Notes: generated from the letters alone by a model not told the origin. 57,830 nt of DNA from CAZQSS01 sp964596405 (GCA_964596405.1 CAZQSS010000002.1:1-57830), one strand, 5' to 3'. Positions 24,406 through 31,779 are shown, counted from the first letter of the stretch. Numbers and translations are program-made.

Positions 24406-24746
24406 GGCGAAATTTATTTAATTTTTTTATGCATAAAGATGTTAGGCCTATTATTAAAGCAACAATATTTATAATTGTTGTGCTGTTAATAGCATGTCCT
24501 TTCTGGTTAAGAATTTTAATTAAAACTGCAGACAAAATGAGCATGAGTATGGGTGACGATAGTATGTTAGAGACTAAGGTCGCTGCCTGGATAATATTAA
24601 TCGGGGTCTTGTTAGTTTGGTTAATTCCTTGGTTGATCCAAATTATCTTATCTGTATACATTTTTAATAAAAATTCTCAACAATCTGATGCAATACTCAA
24701 AACTCTAAAAGATATAAAGAAAAAAATTAAATAAACATCGCATAAC
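24403..24746 (+). mobile_element. gene unit X4 with its own terminal inverted repeats
   Basis: Left arm 24404-24431 (TAGGCGA-AA-TTTATTTAATTTTTTT) and right arm 24719-24744 (inverse with CA at the mismatch). The ATG and TAA of its single gene lie within the arms. Confidence 0.75.
24429..24734 (+). CDS. small two-helix membrane protein, cargo of the cassette array
   Basis: 101 residues. Two hydrophobic segments (ATIFIIVVLLIACPFWLRIL and AAWIILIGVLLVWLIPWLIQ) with a Met-rich polar loop (DKMSMSMGDD), and a Lys-rich C-terminus ending DIKKKIK. The start was chosen as the first ATG after element E4; it lies in the left inverted-repeat arm, and the stop lies in the right arm. Function unknown; size and topology would suit a small toxin, holin-like or immunity protein, but nothing shows which. 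Confidence 0.6.
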   Translation: MHKDVRPIIKATIFIIVVLLIACPFWLRILIKTADKMSMSMGDDSMLETKVAAWIILIGVLLVWLIPWLIQIILSVYIFNKNSQQSDAILKTLKDIKKKIK

Positions 24747-24762
24747 AGGGGGATATCCGATT
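24743..24762 (+). repeat. truncated attC-like start at the array end
   Basis: TAACAGGGGGATATCCGA follows the last unit in the same position and form as the start of hairpin a elsewhere, but no matching right half is visible. Confidence 0.5.
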
Positions 24763-24846
24763 CCGATACATTGTACGAAATTTTAAAAAACAAATTTTTT
24801 ATTTTTATATAGAGCCCTTTTGAAATTTTTTTTTGGAAATAAAGAA

Positions 24847-24878
24847 GACCCGCCTTTGTAAGCACGGGTCTTTATGTT
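24847..24878 (-). terminator. intrinsic terminator of the 24893-26835 operon
   Basis: GACCCG and CGGGTC arms with a 12-nt loop, then TCTTCTTTATTT on the minus strand. Confidence 0.8.
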
Positions 24879-24892
24879 TGTGAGCGGATTGT

Positions 24893-25258
24893 TCACCGTA
24901 CCGTCATGGCTCGGTGGGGTGCTCTTCTTCTCGCGAGCTCTTTGCGCTCGTCTTTCGTGAGGGTGTTGGCCTGTTCCTTGGCGTATAATCCCTCAATTCT
25001 GTCCCAATCTATCACTGCATTGTTGCGAGCCCATAACTCCCGATGTTCCTTGTCCTCTTCGCTGGAAATGCTACCAGCGATGGACTTAGAGGTTAGTTCA
25101 TGAAGCCTCTTCATCCATACTTCTCTTTCGCTGATTTTTTTCCACGATCGTATTTGCTTGAGTTTCTCAAGCTCTTTGTTGGTGAGTGTGCCAGCTTGCT
25201 CCTTGCGAAGCAAGTCGTGGAATATTCGCATCACATTCTCTATTCTTAAGGAACTCAT
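24893..25258 (-). CDS. charged protein with three internal helical repeats
   Basis: 121 residues, no signal or membrane segment. Three copies of a roughly 37-residue unit can be aligned by eye: LLRKEQAGTLTNKELEKLKQ, LTSKSIAGSISSEEDKEHRE and LYAKEQANTLTKDERKELAR. Each looks like two helices joined at a TLT/SIS turn. The ATG follows an AGGAGGTGG ribosome site. It is last in the operon of the two upstream lipoprotein genes. Role unknown; a helical scaffold or DNA/RNA-binding role is possible. Confidence 0.65.
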   Translation of the reverse strand: MSSLRIENVMRIFHDLLRKEQAGTLTNKELEKLKQIRSWKKISEREVWMKRLHELTSKSIAGSISSEEDKEHRELWARNNAVIDWDRIEGLYAKEQANTLTKDERKELARRRAPHRAMTVR

Positions 25259-25300
25259 TCGCCACCTCCTAATCTTTGTTCAAAGGGAGTCTTTTAAGTT

Positions 25301-26062
25301 TTAGTTTGCCAAAATCTGATAAATCAGGTTCTGACCCTTCTCCAGCGCCTCAACAGCGTTACTGTCTTTCAGGCAGTTGTGCTGAGCCTGCAAATAGTCC
25401 TTGATAACCCGGTTGGCCTCCAGCATCTCGCCGAATTTCAGGTACGGCGCGCCGTCTTTGAGAAAACCGTCGGCCATTCTTTCGGCCGTGCGGAAAACAA
25501 CCAAGCTCACGGTGATGGACGACGGGTCATACCGCTCATCCGTAGCTCTTGTGCCTTCATTGCAGATATCCTCGCGCGGCATCACATAGCCCTCTTCAAT
25601 GGCCACCACGTTTTCCGCCAGGATATTGAGCATCAGCCGCGTCGCTTCCATCATCTTGATCTTGTGTTCAAAACCGATGACGGTGGCGGTAAAATCAGCT
25701 GGACCAATAATCTGCCGCGGCCGGCTCATGGGTTCAAGAAAAATCTCGCCCTGGGTAGCCACCACTTCCATGTGTTTGCTATTGACTCCCACCAAGGCGT
25801 CCATGCGGGTGTAAAGCGCCGCCCGATCATCAGCTGAAATTTCCATAGAATGGTCAGTTCGGTTGGTGAAAATCTTTTCGCCCGGGATGTATTGGCCGCC
25901 GTCGCTGATGATGGAATAAGACGCGTAGTGAACCGTAGCCTCGGGGAAATTGATAATAATGGGATCGGGTTCCGTGATCACCAGCGGCTTTTTGGAACAG
26001 CCGCCGATGGCCAGAGTGAAAACCGCGAATGCGATCAAGAAAAAACACGTCAGCTTTTTCAT
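25301..26062 (-). CDS. putative lipoprotein, paralogue of 26059 and 17609
   Basis: 253 residues from the ATG at 26062 (AAAGGAGAGGTGAA before it). Signal peptide with lipobox AIGGC, Cys at 22. The mature protein is mixed alpha/beta, with KIKMMEATRLMLNILAE, EDICNEGT, a YLKFGEMLEA helix and HNCLKD near the end. These line up in order with the neighbour at 26059 and more loosely with 17609, indicating tandem duplication and divergence. The ATG overlaps the upstream stop by 4 bp. Likely envelope-anchored; function unknown. Confidence 0.72.
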   Translation of the reverse strand: MKKLTCFFLIAFAVFTLAIGGCSKKPLVITEPDPIIINFPEATVHYASYSIISDGGQYIPGEKIFTNRTDHSMEISADDRAALYTRMDALVGVNSKHMEVVATQGEIFLEPMSRPRQIIGPADFTATVIGFEHKIKMMEATRLMLNILAENVVAIEEGYVMPREDICNEGTRATDERYDPSSITVSLVVFRTAERMADGFLKDGAPYLKFGEMLEANRVIKDYLQAQHNCLKDSNAVEALEKGQNLIYQILAN

Positions 26063-26835
26063 TTCACCTCTCCTTTGTAAAGAAGGTTGAGGAGTTCCTG
26101 AAACTGAATCAGAGCTTCTTCTGTTTCCGTATCGGACAGACAACCGGCTCGGAGAGCAACTACTCGTCGCGTGACTTCCCAAGCGGCCACCACCTCATCG
26201 TATTTGAGATAACGACTGCCGTCGGCCAAACGCGTTGTCGCCAGCCGATCCGCCAGCAGTTGCACCATGCCATCGCTCGGATTGAGATTGGAATCAAATT
26301 CCACCGTGTCCGGGCTCGGACAAACGTATGGCGCAAATTCATAACGCGCCAAACTTTCCAATCGGTCAGCCAGATAAACCAATAAAAGCTGGGTGACAGT
26401 CATCATCTTGATCCTCTCGCCCGCTTCCACAAAAGCGACAAATCTGGCCGGATTGTTGGTCGGGTCTTCAGACCGCGCCTCAACGATTAGAGCGTGCAGT
26501 TCGCGGCCGGCCTCGGCGCCATTGGGGCACCGGATGACCATCCGCTCATCAAGTTGCGACATTTCTTTTTCAATCTTCAACGTCATTCGCAAGTCAGATT
26601 GGCAATTTTCTGTCATCCGATTATTGTAAAACGTCTTAATAGAATACATGACAATCGCTTCGGGGAAAATCAGCGCTTCTGACTGATAGTCGGACTTTTC
26701 CATATACGGCTCGACCCGCCCGCCTGCTTGCGGAGCTTGCGGCGGGGCCGGTTTTGCCAACGCCGGCACAATCGGCGCGCTCGCGCAACCCAGAACAAAA
26801 AACATCGCCCCAAACAACCACATCAGCTTCTTCAT
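26059..26835 (-). CDS. putative lipoprotein, first gene of a three-gene operon
   Basis: 258 residues with signal peptide and lipobox FVLGC, Cys at 17. A Pro/Ala-rich linker (PAPPQAPQAGG) with a GC-rich hairpin in the DNA follows. Then the domain shared with 25301: FPEAIVMYS, ERIKMMTVTQLLLVYLADRL, YLKYDEVVAAW and AGCLSD. SD AAAGGAG precedes the ATG, and upstream lie a CCCCG-CGGGG leader hairpin (26850-26865) and a boxA-like word (26874-26885). GC-rich. Function unknown. Confidence 0.72.
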   Translation of the reverse strand: MKKLMWLFGAMFFVLGCASAPIVPALAKPAPPQAPQAGGRVEPYMEKSDYQSEALIFPEAIVMYSIKTFYNNRMTENCQSDLRMTLKIEKEMSQLDERMVIRCPNGAEAGRELHALIVEARSEDPTNNPARFVAFVEAGERIKMMTVTQLLLVYLADRLESLARYEFAPYVCPSPDTVEFDSNLNPSDGMVQLLADRLATTRLADGSRYLKYDEVVAAWEVTRRVVALRAGCLSDTETEEALIQFQELLNLLYKGEVK

Positions 26836-26849
26836 TGGATTCTCCTTTT

Positions 26850-26865
26850 GCCCCGTTTGCGGGGC
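26850..26865 (-). promoter_or_regulatory. leader hairpin before the Shine-Dalgarno
   Basis: GCCCCG and CGGGGC arms just upstream of the ribosome site; similar hairpins precede 27439, 51638 and 51947. Confidence 0.6.
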
Positions 26866-26873
26866 TTTTTAGT

Positions 26874-26885
26874 TGTTAAAGATGC
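26874..26885 (-). promoter_or_regulatory. boxA-like word in the lipoprotein operon leader
   Basis: Minus strand GCATCTTTAACA. A TTGACA at about 26912-26917 lies upstream, with a poorer -10. Confidence 0.45.
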
Positions 26886-26936
26886 TCCCATTATCCTCAC
26901 ACAAACTGACCAAATTGTCAATCCGCTAAATCAAAA

Positions 26937-26966
26937 CCCGATACTGTTAAGTATCGGGCTAGGGAT
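26937..26966 (-). terminator. intrinsic terminator of the 26978 gene
   Basis: CCCGATAC and GTATCGGG arms with a 6-nt loop, followed by T residues on the minus strand. Confidence 0.85.
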
Positions 26967-26977
26967 CCAAGCGGTTA

Positions 26978-27439
26978 CTACGGGAACTGGCAGTGCCGAG
27001 CCTGTTTCCAGAACTCTTCATCCACCATCTGGGCGCAGGCTTCGTTCGCATCGTGAGGCAGGGAGTAACAGCTGGGGTCATGATGCGCCGCCTCGTGGAC
27101 CAGAGTGTCGGCTTGGCCGATCGGAAGATTGGTCGGATCGCGAAGCTCGGCCACGCGACAACCGTCCTTGACGTAGGCGCAGCCCACCGCTTCACAGAGT
27201 CCTTCCGGCGTCCGCTTGTTGCACGGGCACTTGTTCCCGCGCACCAGGATGATCGTGTCCACCCGGTCCTTGATGTAGTCCTCGTACTCGGGACCCGCGC
27301 ACTCCAAAATCTCCTTGGTCTTCTCGGGCGCCACCTGGTCGTAACCATCCATGCAGGACGGCTCCACGGCCCAGGGCTCACCGCACGCGTTGCAAATCGT
27401 CGCCACACACACCATCGCCGCCATAAGCATCGTTTTCAT
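26978..27439 (-). CDS. small secreted Cys-rich protein with HEAAH zinc-peptidase-like motif
   Basis: 153 residues. An N-terminal signal peptide ends near Ala-Cys-Gly at residue 20. The mature part has about a dozen Cys, suggesting disulfide bonds outside the cell. TLVHEAAHHD contains HExxH, the zinc-binding helix of many metallopeptidases, and a later DEEFWKQ offers Glu as a possible third ligand. The rest is not recognised as a known peptidase family. It has its own promoter (27510-27538), a leader with a CCCCG hairpin, a GGAGG ribosome site and a terminator. GC-rich. Confidence 0.7.
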   Translation of the reverse strand: MKTMLMAAMVCVATICNACGEPWAVEPSCMDGYDQVAPEKTKEILECAGPEYEDYIKDRVDTIILVRGNKCPCNKRTPEGLCEAVGCAYVKDGCRVAELRDPTNLPIGQADTLVHEAAHHDPSCYSLPHDANEACAQMVDEEFWKQARHCQFP

Positions 27440-27464
27440 GATAAGCCTCCTTTAGGGTTGCTTG

Positions 27465-27479
27465 CCCCGTTTTGCGGGG
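27465..27479 (-). promoter_or_regulatory. leader hairpin before the Shine-Dalgarno
   Basis: CCCCG and CGGGG arms upstream of AAAGGAGG. Confidence 0.6.
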
Positions 27480-27481
27480 AG

Positions 27482-27510
27482 TTGAACAAATAACTATCTT
27501 GAACAAATAA
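27482..27510. promoter_or_regulatory. 17-bp-period direct repeat downstream of a promoter
   Basis: TTGAACAAATAA at 27482-27493 and again at 27499-27510, adjacent to the -10 box; candidate operator or initiation-region control. Confidence 0.4.
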
Positions 27511-27538
27511 GTATAGCACATCTTTGGGATTTTGTCAA
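27510..27538 (-). promoter_or_regulatory. sigma70-type promoter of the HEAAH-protein gene
   Basis: TTGACA, 17 bp ending TGTGC, TATACT. Confidence 0.8.
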
Positions 27539-27615
27539 GACACTTAACTTGGCTAACATTAGCCAAAAAACCAAAGATTAAGCTTATTTAAGGCTTATTT
27601 TGGGGGCTACTGCCA

Positions 27616-27644
27616 TTGACAAAGATTCAAACACCTGGTAATAT
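27616..27644 (+). promoter_or_regulatory. promoter of the 47-residue peptide gene
   Basis: TTGACA, 17 bp, TAATAT. Confidence 0.75.
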
Positions 27645-27702
27645 TCCTTCTTAGTAGTCGTCTGCGCCCTGTTCTTTGAACCCAGACCCAAAAAGGAGAA
27701 AA

Positions 27703-27846
27703 ATGCCGAACCTGAAAATGCCCGTGGACGCGATCGTGAGTGTTCTGGAAGCCGAAATACAGCAGATGACGCCCGAGGAACGTGCGGCCCTGGTCAAAAA
27801 CATGATGCGTCTGAAAAAGCTGGCCGAAAAACTGACCGAGGAATAA
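27703..27846 (+). CDS. 47-residue helical peptide
   Basis: A short gene with strong signals: promoter at 27616-27644, AAAAAGGAG ribosome site 5 bp before the ATG, and an intrinsic terminator at 27957-27990. The product is predicted to be almost all helix, with alternating Glu/Lys and Leu/Met (for example TPEERAALVKNMMRLKKL) and no signal peptide. Codon use is GC-rich like the lipoprotein cassettes. Function unknown; a small regulatory protein is possible. About 110 bases of 3' untranslated sequence without a visible gene separate it from the terminator. Confidence 0.65.
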   Translation: MPNLKMPVDAIVSVLEAEIQQMTPEERAALVKNMMRLKKLAEKLTEE

Positions 27847-27956
27847 AGCATCCTCAATTATCACGCCAACCACGTCGGTTGCTGACCGAGGGAAAAGGTA
27901 TCCCGACGTCACAGAACGCATCCCCTCTTTTGACTGCTGTTAACAGCGTCTAACTC

Positions 27957-27990
27957 AAAACCCCTCGGACATAATGTCTCGAGGGGTTTT
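27957..27990 (+). terminator. intrinsic terminator of the 47-residue peptide gene
   Basis: AAAACCCCTCG and CGAGGGGTTTT arms followed by TATTTTT. Confidence 0.9.
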
Positions 27991-28134
27991 TATTTTTGCC
28001 TGTCATGATGCCAATCTCAACACCTCCCTTAATCCCTCCTTCGCAAGGAGGGAAAAACATGTTTCAAGTTTTCCCGCCACAGCGGGATCCCGACTTCATT
28101 ATTATCAAATAAAAAAGGTACGTCGGGACATGCT

Positions 28135-29421
28135 TCAAGGTTTCAGTCTGTTAATCATGCGGGGAAATGGTATGCTCTCTCTTACGTGTGAGAGGCCGCA
28201 GATCCAGGTGACGAGTCGTTCCAGGCCATAGCCAAAACCCGAGTGCGGCACCGAGCCGTAACGGCGTAAATCCAAATACCATTCAAACGGTTCGCGTTTC
28301 AAACCGAATTCTTTTAAACGCCGGAGCAGGGTTTCGTAATCGTCTTCGCGCTGACTGCCACCGATCACTTCGCCATAACCCTCAGGCGCGAGCAAATCCG
28401 CGCAGAGCGCGCGACTTTCATCTTGCGGATCACGTTTCATATAAAAGGCCTTAATTTTGGCCGGATATTTTTCAACAAATACGGGCTTGTCGTATTCTTT
28501 GGTCAGAGTGGTTTCATCATCCCCGCCTAAATCGTCGTCGGCTTTAATATCCGAACCCAATTTGCGCAATTTTTTAACCGCCTCTTCATGGCTTAACCGA
28601 TAAAACGGTGCTTTGACGTTTTCTAAGGGCTTAACATCGCGTTCTAAAATTTTTAATTCCTCCTGATTGATTTCCAAAACTTTATTGACAATAAAACTGA
28701 CGAGATTTTCCTGGATTTCCAAATTGCCAACGTGCTCCACAAAAGCCATCTCCGCGTCCATCATCCAAAACTCGGTTAAGTGCCGGCGAGTTTTGCTTTT
28801 TTCCGCGCGGAAAACCGGCCCAAAATCAAACACGCGGCCGTGCGAAAAAATCGCCGATTCAATATAGAGCTGGCCGGATTGGGTGAGATAAGCGTTGCCC
28901 TCGTCAAAATATTTCATGCCGAAAAGTTCGGTGGTATTTTCGCAGGAAGTCGGAGTCAAAATCGGCGCGTCAATTTTAATAAAATCGTTCTGATTAAAAA
29001 ATTCATAAGTGGCGTTGATAATGGTATTGCGGACACGCTGAATCGCCCACTGCCGCGGCGCACGCAGCCAAAGGTGGCGAATATCCAAAAGAAAATCCGG
29101 CCCGTGCTCTTTTTTGCCAATCGGGAACTCTTCGGCCAGTTGCACAATTTTCAAATCCCCAACCTGAATTTCAAAAACGCCCGGATGCTTGGGGTGGGCG
29201 CTCACCCGGCCATGGACAATCACCGACGTCTCTACGGTGATTTTTTGCGCCGTTTCCCAAACCGCCTCGGGCACGGATTTTTTATCCACGATCGCCTGGA
29301 CAAAACCCGAACCGTCGCGAATTTGCAAAAACGCGATACTGCCCGAAGAGCGCAGATTGTAAACCCAGCCTTTTAGCTCCACCTCTTTTCCAACTGATAA
29401 TGATAAGTTCTTAATAAACAT
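28135..29421 (-). CDS. asnS: asparaginyl-tRNA synthetase
   Basis: 428 residues. Class IIb synthetase with an N-terminal OB fold (VELKGWVYNLRSSGSIAFLQIRDGSG) and core motifs FRAEKSKTRRHLTEFWMMDAEMAF (motif 2) and GFGYGLERLVTWICGL (motif 3). The HLTEFWM stretch separates AsnRS from AspRS. It makes Asn-tRNA directly, so a Gln/Asn amidotransferase route is not needed for Asn. The ends of the gene lie in repeat-rich intergenic regions; the stop overlaps a weak inverted repeat built on GTCGGGAC. Confidence 0.94.
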   Translation of the reverse strand: MFIKNLSLSVGKEVELKGWVYNLRSSGSIAFLQIRDGSGFVQAIVDKKSVPEAVWETAQKITVETSVIVHGRVSAHPKHPGVFEIQVGDLKIVQLAEEFPIGKKEHGPDFLLDIRHLWLRAPRQWAIQRVRNTIINATYEFFNQNDFIKIDAPILTPTSCENTTELFGMKYFDEGNAYLTQSGQLYIESAIFSHGRVFDFGPVFRAEKSKTRRHLTEFWMMDAEMAFVEHVGNLEIQENLVSFIVNKVLEINQEELKILERDVKPLENVKAPFYRLSHEEAVKKLRKLGSDIKADDDLGGDDETTLTKEYDKPVFVEKYPAKIKAFYMKRDPQDESRALCADLLAPEGYGEVIGGSQREDDYETLLRRLKEFGLKREPFEWYLDLRRYGSVPHSGFGYGLERLVTWICGLSHVRESIPFPRMINRLKP

Positions 29422-29459
29422 ATTTTTTCAAAGCTACGCTTTTAATTTAAACTCTAATT

Positions 29460-29628
29460 TGAAACAAACTGTCTTTTAAGTTCAAAGTTCAAATGCCAAA
29501 GTTCAAATCAATGCCTAAAGCTCTAAGTTCAAATTTTGGGATATTTGACATTAGGATTTTTACCCGCCCACAGCCTGCCTGCCGGTAGGCAGGGCGGATT
29601 GATTTGACATTTGAACTTGGGATTTTGA
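29460..29628. repeat. composite AT-rich palindrome with GC-rich core
   Basis: AAGTTCAAATGCCAAAG words on the left, ATTTGACATTTGAACTT on the right, and GCCTGCCTGCCGGTAGGC at 29574-29591 between. A second copy is at 30808-30945. Confidence 0.8.
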
Positions 29629-29631
29629 AAT

Positions 29632-30285
29632 TTAAAATATGCGATATTGTATAAACTCCTCAATCAAACTCAATAATTTTTTACTGACCTCGTCTGATTC
29701 GGTTTTGCCCGCCCTCCACCCCTCCACTATTTCCTGGCTGATTTCTTCCTGTTTTTCTTTGATGGTTTTCTGACCGCAACCGGCGCAAACCAATCCGCCG
29801 CGTTCAAAATTAAAAAAATTATTGGCCGATTCAACTAGTTTTTTGCAAACTAGACATTTTTGCAATTCTGGCTGGTGGCCGGTTAAAGCCAGAAGCCTGA
29901 TGCTGAAAAATAAATAATTTTTCCGGCCGGCTAAAAAATCTTTAAGCAGATCGTAAACCTCGGCTTCTTTTTGATGTTCCGGCATCAGTTTGTCCACCAA
30001 ACCGGTGGCTTTTTGAGCCGAATACAACCTTTCTAACCCTGTCTTAAGATTAAAATTGTCCACTAAAATCGCCTGTCCTATTTTATCAAAAGATTTGCCC
30101 GGCGCCAACATCAGCCGCAATTCCCGGGCCGGCTCCAGTTGCCCCGCCAGCTTGCTCCCGATTTTTTTGGCGCCAATCGCCACCGCCCGAATTTTTCCGT
30201 GTTCCCGACTCAAGAGGCTCACCGACAAATCCGCTTCCCGAAAAGTCTCCCGTCTCAGAATAATCGCCGTAACGTTGTATGTCAT
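29632..30285 (-). CDS. recO: DNA repair protein RecO
   Basis: 217 residues from the ATG at 30285. RecO helps load RecA at gaps within the RecFOR pathway. An N-terminal OB fold (TAIILRRETFREADLSVSLLS, GKIRAVAIGAKK) is followed by the helical domain and a zinc-type site with CLVC and CAGC pairs. Slightly shorter than the usual 240 residues. It lies downstream of ruvX, separated by an AT-rich palindrome. Confidence 0.9.
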   Translation of the reverse strand: MTYNVTAIILRRETFREADLSVSLLSREHGKIRAVAIGAKKIGSKLAGQLEPARELRLMLAPGKSFDKIGQAILVDNFNLKTGLERLYSAQKATGLVDKLMPEHQKEAEVYDLLKDFLAGRKNYLFFSIRLLALTGHQPELQKCLVCKKLVESANNFFNFERGGLVCAGCGQKTIKEKQEEISQEIVEGWRAGKTESDEVSKKLLSLIEEFIQYRIF

Positions 30286-30289
30286 AAAA

Positions 30290-30420
30290 ATTCTAAATTC
30301 GAAATCCCAAATCCGAAACAATATCAAAATTCAAATTTTCTAAACTCTAAACTCTTTTGAATTTCGAATTTTGGACATTTGGATTTGTTTCGAATTTCGG
30401 ATTTAGAGTTTCGGATTTCT
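30290..30420. repeat. AT-rich inverted repeat related to 12370-12500
   Basis: AAATTCGAAATCCC and AATTTCGGATTTAGAG arms. The right edge overlaps the 3' end of ruvX. Confidence 0.75.
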
Positions 30421-30795
30421 TTCAATGTAATTTTCTAAAATAACCATCGCGGCGCCGATGTCGCGACTGCCTTTGGTGCCGGCGCCCAAGACATCGGCCG
30501 CGCGGCTCGTCATCCGCTCATCAACTATTTTGACCGGCACGGACACGCTGGCGGCTAAAAAATCTATAAATTTTTGCGTTTCTTGAGCTTTGGGGCCGCG
30601 CTCACCCGTAAGCGACAAGGGCAAACCCACGACTATGGTTTTAACATCCTTTTCTACAATTATTTTTTTAATCTCGGATAAAACAAAATCTTTGTTTTTA
30701 TTTTCTATTTCTTTCAATGGCAAAACCACGCGGCTGCCTTCTTCAACAAAAGCGACGCCGATTCGTTTAGAACCATAATCAATGCCTAATAACAT
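30403..30795 (-). CDS. ruvX: RuvX/YqgF-type RNase H-fold nuclease
   Basis: 130 residues from the ATG at 30795, which gives the family's exact start LLGIDYGSKRIGVAF with the first catalytic Asp. TIVVGLPLSLTGERG and VDERMTSRAA follow, and the final Asp lies in GSRDIGAAMVILENYI. In E. coli this family takes part in 16S rRNA 5' end maturation. The last codons run into an AT-rich repeat. Confidence 0.92.
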   Translation of the reverse strand: MLLGIDYGSKRIGVAFVEEGSRVVLPLKEIENKNKDFVLSEIKKIIVEKDVKTIVVGLPLSLTGERGPKAQETQKFIDFLAASVSVPVKIVDERMTSRAADVLGAGTKGSRDIGAAMVILENYIERNPKL

Positions 30796-30807
30796 AAAAA
30801 TAAAATA

Positions 30808-30945
30808 TAATTCCAAAGTTCAAATGCCAAAGTTCAAATCAATGCTTAAAGTTCTAATTTCAAATTTTTGACATTTAAATTTTGTCCCGCCACGGCGGGA
30901 TTGATTTGACATTGGAAATTGGGAATTTGACATTTGAGGTGCTTT
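30808..30945. repeat. composite AT-rich palindrome (second copy)
   Basis: AAAGTTCAAATGCCAAAG and GGATTGATTTGACATTG words match 29460-29628, with a CCCGCCACGGCGGG core instead of the GGCAGG palindrome. Confidence 0.8.
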
Positions 30946-30971
30946 TTCTTTGGACTAAGAACCGCTTATGC

Positions 30972-31760
30972 TTATGTAACTATTTCATTCCCTCTCTCGG
31001 TTATGATAATTGTGTGTTCAAAATGCGCCGCCCAAGAAGCATCGCAAGTCCGGATGCTAAAACCATCCGGCCCGGTTTCAATGTGGCACTTCCCCAAAGT
31101 CAGCATTGGTTCAATGGCCAAAACCTGCCCGGGCTTGATTTCTACTTTAGACAAAGTCGCGTCAAAATAATTGGGAATACGCGGCGCCTCGTGCACGCCA
31201 TAACCCACGCCATGGCCCACCAAGTCGCGCACGATCCCGATTCGGATGTCTTGTTTTTTAACAAAAGTTTCAATCGCCTTACCAATATCGGCGATGCTAT
31301 TGCCCGGTTTGGCCGCGGCAATTCCGATGGCCAAAGATTTTTGAGTGATTTTAATTAATTTTTCCACTTCTTTAGAAACCTGACCAACTTTGACCGTGGT
31401 GGCCGTATCCGTATAAAAACCATTGGGGTAAGGCCACTCCATACCAATATCAATGCCGATGTTGTCGCCCGCTTTTAAAATGCGGCCCGGCACGGCCGGC
31501 GCGTGCACTACTTCTTCATTGATGGAAGTGCACAGAGCGGTGGGGTAAGGTATTTCGCCGCGCGTCTGATAACCGCGAAAAGACGGCCGGCCGCCGGCTT
31601 CAGTAATCAACTTTTGCGCCACTTCTTCCAGTTCGGCCGTGTTAACACCCGGTTTGACCATCCTGGCAATCTTGCCCAAAATCTGGCCCAGTTGCCGCCC
31701 GCCTTCGCGAATTAAGGCCAACTCCTCGGGTTTTTTAATTGTCACTAATTCTTTAGACAT
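30972..31760 (-). CDS. map: methionine aminopeptidase type I
   Basis: 262 residues from the ATG at 31760. Removes the initiator Met. The metal ligands of the family are visible: NIGIDIGMEWPYPNGFYTDTATT (two Asp), GHGVGYGVHEAP (His), LAIEPMLTLG and the final Glu in the HFEHTIIIT stretch. In many bacteria map lies between adk and infA; here it is separated from adk by accessory genes. Confidence 0.95.
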   Translation of the reverse strand: MSKELVTIKKPEELALIREGGRQLGQILGKIARMVKPGVNTAELEEVAQKLITEAGGRPSFRGYQTRGEIPYPTALCTSINEEVVHAPAVPGRILKAGDNIGIDIGMEWPYPNGFYTDTATTVKVGQVSKEVEKLIKITQKSLAIGIAAAKPGNSIADIGKAIETFVKKQDIRIGIVRDLVGHGVGYGVHEAPRIPNYFDATLSKVEIKPGQVLAIEPMLTLGKCHIETGPDGFSIRTCDASWAAHFEHTIIITERGNEIVT

Positions 31761-31779
31761 AATTTGAATCAAACACAGA

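Noticed and set aside
18499..24762. A complete integron with integrase
   Set aside because: No tyrosine recombinase is encoded within the window, and no attI could be identified, so only an array without integrase can be claimed.
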